Source: Casp-actino8 sp037147055 | Lineage (GTDB): Bacteria; Actinomycetota; Acidimicrobiia; Acidimicrobiales; Ilumatobacteraceae | DNA: 46,850 nt | Assembly: GCA_037147055.1 (NCBI GenBank) | Contig: JBAWVW010000008.1 | Location: 1 to 46,850, forward strand | Direction: 5' to 3' | Shown here: positions 42,384 to 46,850 of the stretch, piece after piece | Layout of the letters: each line of letters begins with the position of its first letter | How positions within the stretch are numbered: the stretch's first letter is position 1 | Position numbers and translations under genes: made by a program | Notes under the pieces: model-generated | The model's database searches: none | Told to the model about the DNA's origin: nothing | Seen by the model: only the letters and a program-made list of their open reading frames with translations

Positions 42384-43342
42384 ACATGGCGCTCAATGGA
42401 TTACTAGATATTCAAATATCAGTGCCGAACCCGCAAGAACTTTTTGAGTTTTGGTTGCAGCACGGAATGAATGCAACAGCCGATGGTGTCCTTGGCACAC
42501 CGGATCGACCAGTGCAGATGAATCTCGCAGAGGCGCCGTATCGCCATCTTTCTTCAATGCATCTCAGTTGTGAGAATGAGTCGGACATCGTGGCGATCGC
42601 AAAGCGCCTGACAGATGCTGGAGTCACATCCAGTTTCAACAGCACAACATTGCGATGTATTGACCCAATCTTCGGCCACGCGATTGTGATTGATGTTGGT
42701 TCACCGCATCCCCTTACACCGACGCAGTCCAGAGCATTCAATGGTCCCGGCCAAAAAAATCGTACTGATACTCGTGCGGACGCCGTGTTACACACTGAAA
42801 CTCCCGTTGTGCGCCGGATCGGTCACGTGGTTCTTGGTACACCTCATCTTGTCGAAGCAACGGATTTTTATTTGAATGTTTTGGGATATCGCGTCTCCGA
42901 TCAAATCATGAAGGGTTTTGCGACCTTTATGCGCGTTGAGTCGGATCACCACAACTTGATGATTCAACCCGGCCCCACGTCGTATCTCAATCATTATGCA
43001 GTTGAAGTTGACGACATTGATGCCGTGGGATTAGCGGGAACATCTGCATTGAAAGACGAAAGAGTTTCCAGCATTATCGGTGTTGGCCGTCACAATCTTG
43101 GGGCGAATGTGTTTTGGTACTTACGAGACCCTTCTGGCAATATGTTTGAATTTTTCTCGGATATGGATCAGATCATTGATGAACAAGGTTGGGACCGAGA
43201 TCACTGCCGTCTCGATTGGGAAGGTGAAGATGGACCGGCTGGTTTTTCGGTATGGGGTCCAAAAGATCCGCCAGAAGAATTCTTCGCGCCAACTGATATT
43301 CCAGCAATTGTGGCTGGTCGTGAAGCAAGTGGATTGAAGTAA
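42380..43342 (+). CDS. Type I extradiol ring-cleavage dioxygenase (VOC fold)
   Basis: This 320-residue two-domain protein opens aromatic diols between or beside the hydroxyls. The C-terminal half has the Fe(II) triad: His149 (RIGHVVLG), His205 (YLNHYAVEV) and Glu257 (NMFEFFSD). The N-terminal half lacks ligands, as in type I enzymes such as 2,3-dihydroxybiphenyl dioxygenase. A C-terminal Trp/Pro-rich tail (RLDWEGEDGPAGFSVWGP) is distinctive. ATG 42380 overlaps the previous stop; an ATG two codons later is also possible. The SDR gene follows after seven bases. Confidence 0.88.
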   Translation: MNMALNGLLDIQISVPNPQELFEFWLQHGMNATADGVLGTPDRPVQMNLAEAPYRHLSSMHLSCENESDIVAIAKRLTDAGVTSSFNSTTLRCIDPIFGHAIVIDVGSPHPLTPTQSRAFNGPGQKNRTDTRADAVLHTETPVVRRIGHVVLGTPHLVEATDFYLNVLGYRVSDQIMKGFATFMRVESDHHNLMIQPGPTSYLNHYAVEVDDIDAVGLAGTSALKDERVSSIIGVGRHNLGANVFWYLRDPSGNMFEFFSDMDQIIDEQGWDRDHCRLDWEGEDGPAGFSVWGPKDPPEEFFAPTDIPAIVAGREASGLK

Positions 43343-43349
43343 CACGGCG

Positions 43350-44129
43350 ATGGACCTGGGAATAAAAGGTCGTTGGGCTATTTTGTCCGGCTCAAGTCGT
43401 GGGCTCGGGTGGGCGTGTGCGCTAAGCATTGCTCGCGAAGGAGTCAACGTTGTCATCAATGGTCGCACAAGCGCAGATGTTGATGAGGCAGTCGCACAAC
43501 TCACATCTCTTTATCGCGTTGAGGCGCGTGGAGTTGTGGGTGATTCGGCGACAGCGAGTGTGCAAGATGAACTGATGTCTGCATGTCCTGAACCAGACAT
43601 TGTTTTGTTGAATGGCCAAGGACCATCTCCTAAAGGCTTTCTTGACATCGAAGGCGAAGACTGGGATAGTGCCGTGCTGCAAGCGCTGACGGGGCCGCTG
43701 GCGCTTGTGCAACGTGTTGTCCCTGGCATGAGAGATCGCGGTTTTGGTCGTATCGTGGCGGTGAGTTCGGCGATGGTGAAATCACCCAACTCACTGATGA
43801 GTCTGTCGCACGGAACCCGTCTTGGCCTAACTGGTGTGCTCAAGGGTCTCTCCAAAGATCTTGCCAAATACAACGTCACCGTTAACCAACTTTTGCCTGA
43901 GAGATTTGACACCGCTCGTCAAGAACAGATGGCTCATGTGGCAATGAAAATTTTAGGCGTCACCTACGAAGAAGCCCGAGCCCAACAAATTGCCTCAATT
44001 AAAGCCGGACGACTCGGTCGCCCCGAGGAATTTGGCGACGCTTTTGCATTTCTGTGTGCCGCTCAAGCCGGATATATCAGTGGTCAAAATCTGCAACTTG
44101 ATGGTGGCAGTTACGAAGGAGTGTTCTAA
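43350..44129 (+). CDS. Atypical short-chain dehydrogenase (SxxxR in place of YxxxK)
   Basis: The 259-residue protein has the SDR Rossmann opening ILSGSSRGLG (about 11-20) and the Ser region VAVSSAMV, but the catalytic position normally YxxxK reads S-H-G-T-R (Ser153-Arg157). A subgroup of beta-ketoacyl reductase-like SDRs lacks the Tyr and Lys similarly. It may be a non-catalytic binding subunit or use a different mechanism. The motif GQNLQLDGG near the end is normal. It lies in the operon between the dioxygenase and the monooxygenase, whose ATG overlaps its TAA by one base. Confidence 0.82.
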   Translation: MDLGIKGRWAILSGSSRGLGWACALSIAREGVNVVINGRTSADVDEAVAQLTSLYRVEARGVVGDSATASVQDELMSACPEPDIVLLNGQGPSPKGFLDIEGEDWDSAVLQALTGPLALVQRVVPGMRDRGFGRIVAVSSAMVKSPNSLMSLSHGTRLGLTGVLKGLSKDLAKYNVTVNQLLPERFDTARQEQMAHVAMKILGVTYEEARAQQIASIKAGRLGRPEEFGDAFAFLCAAQAGYISGQNLQLDGGSYEGVF

Positions 44130-45280
44130 TGACAACGATGACAACACGGGTTGCACATGAGGCGGCTCGATCAATTGAAGAACTAGTGGATGAGATCTCT
44201 ACCCTGCATTCGCAGTTTGACGCCACCGCAGCGGAGTCCGAGGTACTAGGTGACGCTCCGCAAGCGTTAGTGGATCTCATGCGACAGATACGCGTGCCGA
44301 TGATTAAGGCGCCGCTTGAAGTCGGTGGCGATCGCCTGTTGTTAGCCGATCAATGTCGCTATTTCACAGCCTTGAGTTATTCAAATCCGACGGCAGCATG
44401 GACTGGATTTAACCATGCGGGTGCTGCTGCTGCTGCGGGGTCACGTCTCAGCGATGAGGGGATTGACTTGCTATTTGGTTCCGACCCGTCGCCGTTCCTA
44501 GCGGCTGTGGCACTACCGACAGGGACCTTTACTCGTGTTGACGGTGGGGTGTTGATGAATGGCACGTGGAATTATGCGAGTGGAGTTCGCCACGCCGACT
44601 GGGCCATGTTGACTGCAATTGAAGCTGTTGAGCAACCCACCGTCACTCTTGCAGTGATCCGGACAGCGGATGCGACGGTGCATGGTGACTGGAATGTGAT
44701 GGCACTCAAGGGAACTGGGAGCGTGTCAATCACTGCGAAAGACGTCTTTGTTCCGACAGCATTAACAGTGGATCCGATGGAACCAGCAAAACGTGGCGGG
44801 GCAATCTATGGCTTGAATTACACAATCTTTGTTGCTGGCGAGAATCTTGGTTTTACCTTTGGAGTGTGCAATCGATTCATTGATGAACTTGTTGTCTATG
44901 CGCGCGGTAAATCGCGAGGTTTTGACGGTCGGCTTGCAGATCGCGGTGCCTTTCAATATGAACTCGGGAAGAGTTCACAACAACTACAGGCCGTGCAAGC
45001 TCATGCACTCGCAACTCTTGCAACAGTTGACGATGCCATGGAAAACGGCAAAGAATTCACCGCCAGAGGTGAAGCAGCGGTCGCTGCCATGACTGCGTAT
45101 TGCACCGAGACTGCAGTCTCTGCAATTTCGCGATTGATGAGTTTTGCCGGCGCAGGCGCATTGTTTAACTCAAGTCCGTTGCAACGATGCTTCAGAGATG
45201 CACAAGGCTCCGCACAACATCTCGTGGCATCTAATCAATCACTTGACCGTTATGGAGCCGTTTTACTCGCCGACAAGTAG
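44129..45280 (+). CDS. Acyl-CoA dehydrogenase-fold flavin monooxygenase (HsaA-like)
   Basis: The 383-residue protein belongs to group D flavin monooxygenases, the oxygenase halves of two-component systems such as HsaA and DszC. VPMIKAPLEVGGDRL and SNPTAAWTGFNHAG form the N-terminal helical domain, NGTWNYASGVRHADWAML the flavin-contacting barrel, and LMSFAGAGALFNSSPLQRCFRDAQGSAQH the C-terminal helices. These enzymes hydroxylate phenols using reduced flavin from a separate reductase, which is not in the window. With the dioxygenase it suggests hydroxylation of a phenol to a catechol followed by meta cleavage. Confidence 0.85.
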   Translation: MTTMTTRVAHEAARSIEELVDEISTLHSQFDATAAESEVLGDAPQALVDLMRQIRVPMIKAPLEVGGDRLLLADQCRYFTALSYSNPTAAWTGFNHAGAAAAAGSRLSDEGIDLLFGSDPSPFLAAVALPTGTFTRVDGGVLMNGTWNYASGVRHADWAMLTAIEAVEQPTVTLAVIRTADATVHGDWNVMALKGTGSVSITAKDVFVPTALTVDPMEPAKRGGAIYGLNYTIFVAGENLGFTFGVCNRFIDELVVYARGKSRGFDGRLADRGAFQYELGKSSQQLQAVQAHALATLATVDDAMENGKEFTARGEAAVAAMTAYCTETAVSAISRLMSFAGAGALFNSSPLQRCFRDAQGSAQHLVASNQSLDRYGAVLLADK

Positions 45281-45283
45281 CGG

Positions 45284-45667
45284 CTAACTGCGCAGCGGTG
45301 CCATTTGCGCTGGGTCAAGATATTCGTCCAGTTTGGTGATCAGTCCGTCGTCGTTCAGAGTCACGACCATACAGGAATGGGCACATAATTGACCGCCAGG
45401 TGCTGTGCCCATGATTGCCGCTTGCCATATCCAGCCATCACTGGTGATCACAACGCTGCGTGTTTCCCAACGTAAATCGGGAATCATCGCGTGCATTCGT
45501 GTCAAGGTCTTGCCGGTGTTCTCGTAGGGAATAGCTTTGTCATCAAAGTTATGCCACACCAACGCACCAGGAACGCACATTGCCATGGTGATATCTGGTC
45601 GGCTTGTGTTTGTCGCTTCAGCGAAGCGCCGTTGATGGTCAAGTTTTTCTTCGTGCGTTAGAGCCAT
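45284..45667 (-). CDS. NTF2/SnoaL-like protein
   Basis: This 127-residue protein follows the NTF2-like cone fold: an N-terminal helix pair (EEKLDHQRRFAEATN), VWHNFDDKAI, MIPDLRWETRSVV and KLDEYLDPAQ. Some members are isomerases or hydrolases (SnoaL, steroid isomerase), many have unknown substrates. AAGGA seven bases before the ATG acts as the ribosome site. It lies on the strand opposite the monooxygenase (three bases apart) and after the SDR gene on its own strand, 31 bases apart. Confidence 0.8.
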   Translation of the reverse strand: MALTHEEKLDHQRRFAEATNTSRPDITMAMCVPGALVWHNFDDKAIPYENTGKTLTRMHAMIPDLRWETRSVVITSDGWIWQAAIMGTAPGGQLCAHSCMVVTLNDDGLITKLDEYLDPAQMAPLRS

Positions 45668-45698
45668 GGCACTGTCCTTTTGTCAGAATTCAGATAGA

Positions 45699-46484
45699 TC
45701 ATGTAGGAATACCACCATCAACGGTAAAAACGGAACCCGTCATATAACTGCTGGCATCGCTTGCTAAGAATAATGCAGCACCGACAATTTCGTGGGGTTC
45801 ACCAACGCGTTTCATGGCGATGCGTTTCATTCCTTGATCAACTTGATCCCAGTTCCATGCCTTACTGATGTCGGTGCGAAATGAGCCTGGCATGATGCAG
45901 TTGACGCGGACATGAGGTCCTAATGTCTGAGCAAATCCGATCGTCATGGCATTGAGTCCTGCCTTGGCGGCGGTGTAAGGAATGACATCTGGCGTTGGGT
46001 GGATAGCGGCGACACTTGAGATATTGATGATTGAAGCACTGCGCCCTAGATGCATTGCCCGCTCGCTCATCCGCGTCCCAAGTAGCGCTGACAGACGAAA
46101 GGGTCCCTTGAGATTGATACCAATGACCGAATCCCACATCTGCTCATTGACGTTGACGACCTTGTCATACAACGGAGATTTACCAGCATTATTGACCAGA
46201 ATGTCTAGGCCCTCAAATTCATTCCAAACAGCATCTGCTAAACCTTCAAGTTCGTCCCAGCGGCCCACATGGCAGGCGTATGGAATACAACGGCGACCTG
46301 TTTCTTGAAAGACCTCGGCGGCTGTTTCTTGGCAGGACTCAATGGATCGACTGGCGATCATGATCTCTGCGCCTTGGCGGGCGAAGGCGAGCGCCATCTC
46401 TTTGCCGAGTCCACGACTTCCTCCTGTGATGAGAGCGGTACGACCAGTGAGATCAAATAAATCTGGGGAATTGAGTGACGCCAT
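45699..46484 (-). CDS. Short-chain dehydrogenase/reductase (classical SDR)
   Basis: The 261-residue oxidoreductase has TALITGGSRGLGKEMA (cofactor loop), DILVNNAGKS, the catalytic Ser in NISSVAAI, and YTAAK with Tyr and Lys four apart, so it is catalytically complete, unlike the SDR at 43350. LRVN-type segment VRVNCIMPGSFRTD and SSYMTGSVFTVDGG finish the fold. The ATG at 46484 follows a TAGGGT box; the frame opens seven codons upstream. Likely acts on a hydroxy/keto intermediate of the same island. Confidence 0.9.
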   Translation of the reverse strand: MASLNSPDLFDLTGRTALITGGSRGLGKEMALAFARQGAEIMIASRSIESCQETAAEVFQETGRRCIPYACHVGRWDELEGLADAVWNEFEGLDILVNNAGKSPLYDKVVNVNEQMWDSVIGINLKGPFRLSALLGTRMSERAMHLGRSASIINISSVAAIHPTPDVIPYTAAKAGLNAMTIGFAQTLGPHVRVNCIMPGSFRTDISKAWNWDQVDQGMKRIAMKRVGEPHEIVGAALFLASDASSYMTGSVFTVDGGIPT

Positions 46485-46491
46485 ATCAATG

Positions 46492-46497
46492 ACCCTA
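46492..46497 (-). promoter_or_regulatory. Candidate -10 box for the SDR-NTF2 genes
   Basis: TAGGGT on the minus strand ends seven bases before ATG 46484, again fitting a leaderless start. Confidence 0.38.
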
Positions 46498-46548
46498 GAC
46501 CTCACGCCCCGATTTCACCGACAGGGACCTTTCAGGCGAAACTAAGTG

Positions 46549-46850
46549 ATGGACTTTTCTGAGTCATCCGAAGCGAGCGAATTTCGCCATGAAGTACGCG
46601 AGTGGTTGAACCGCACCCTCGTGGGCGACTATCGCCGCCTTGGTACCTCGGCGGAAATGGGCGCACACGACTGGCACGTGCGGGTGGCCTGGGAGCAAGA
46701 GCTCGGTCGTGCTGGTTGGCTTGGTTTGACATGGCCCAAGGCTTTTGGAGGAAGAGAAGCCTCCGTTGCCGAAGAGTTGGTTTTTGCCCAGGAATACACC
46801 TTGGCTAACGGTCCCCAAAGAGCTGGATTTTTTGGTGAAGGTTTGCTTGG
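46549..46850 (+). CDS. Acyl-CoA dehydrogenase family protein, 5' part
   Basis: The frame runs off the right edge after 100 residues. The N-terminal helical domain is recognisable: SEFRHEVREWLNRTL and WEQELGRAGWLGLTWPKAFGG, followed by EELVFAQEYTLANGP. This pattern is frequent in acyl-CoA dehydrogenases of steroid and aromatic-acid catabolism, which oxidise acyl-CoA thioesters with FAD in the cytoplasm. A GTG lies one codon upstream. It is divergent from the SDR gene, 64 bases apart. Confidence 0.82.
   Translation, partial: MDFSESSEASEFRHEVREWLNRTLVGDYRRLGTSAEMGAHDWHVRVAWEQELGRAGWLGLTWPKAFGGREASVAEELVFAQEYTLANGPQRAGFFGEGLL

Noticed and set aside
1..46850. CRISPR array, IS element, prophage or toxin-antitoxin system
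   Set aside because: No regularly spaced repeats, transposase, phage structural gene or small paired toxin genes were seen on either strand.

Overview
The window reads as chromosomal DNA of an actinobacterium (Actinomycetota) with moderate GC (roughly 50-55 % by eye, not counted). The case rests on gene content and order: dprA after yifB, xerC, a WhiG/FliA-type sigma factor and an M23-like protein just before rpsB-tsf-pyrH-frr-cdsA; a fused FbiC for coenzyme F420; a protein of the mycothiol-dependent nitroreductase (Rv2466c) family; and an APC/KimA-like permease followed by two TrkA/Ceo proteins and an OB-fold protein, as in mycobacteria. The modest GC and mixture of genes would fit an aquatic Acidimicrobiia-like lineage, but that assignment is inference. 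There is no sign of a prophage, IS element, plasmid or CRISPR array.

Layout. 1-4.4 kb: end of a DMT-type exporter and a Dabb protein (-), then the coupled murI-rph-rdgB set (+), a D-threonine-aldolase-like enzyme (-) and tRNA-Leu(TAG) (-). 4.4-8.8 kb: EthD protein, two tandem fold-type-II PLP enzymes, a solitary clpP and a small lipoprotein-like gene. 8.9-14 kb: yifB, dprA, xerC, WhiG-like sigma factor, degenerate M23 protein. 14-22.3 kb: translation and envelope run rpsB, tsf, pyrH, frr, cdsA, dxr, rseP, ispG. 22.3-25.2 kb: proS-manA (-). 25.3-33.7 kb: rimP-nusA-ylxR-infB, an inserted DsbA-fold protein, rbfA-truB-ribF. 33.6-37.1 kb: fbiC and a chorismate mutase-VOC fusion (-). 37.3-40.9 kb: potassium module. 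41-46.85 kb: catabolic island controlled by a MarR regulator (FAH hydrolase, extradiol dioxygenase, atypical SDR, flavin monooxygenase), then an NTF2-like protein and SDR on the other strand and the start of an acyl-CoA dehydrogenase.

How it works together. Most of the window is core information processing (ribosome assembly, elongation and initiation factors, tRNA charging and modification) mixed with isoprenoid (dxr, ispG), phospholipid (cdsA) and peptidoglycan precursor (murI) supply. Many genes overlap by 4 bp (ATGA/GTGA), so translational coupling is widespread. Several stand-alone genes have a TANNNT box 5-7 bases before the start codon and no obvious Shine-Dalgarno, which suggests leaderless mRNAs.

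The least ordinary signals are in non-coding DNA and accessory genes: a candidate pseudoknot in the rpsB leader; a terminator with a competing pairing before rimP; a two-state hairpin before infB; a perfect MarR-type palindrome between two leaderless promoters; the chorismate mutase-VOC fusion; and the paired PLP enzymes. All structures were derived by hand pairing, with no folding, homology search or covariation analysis.
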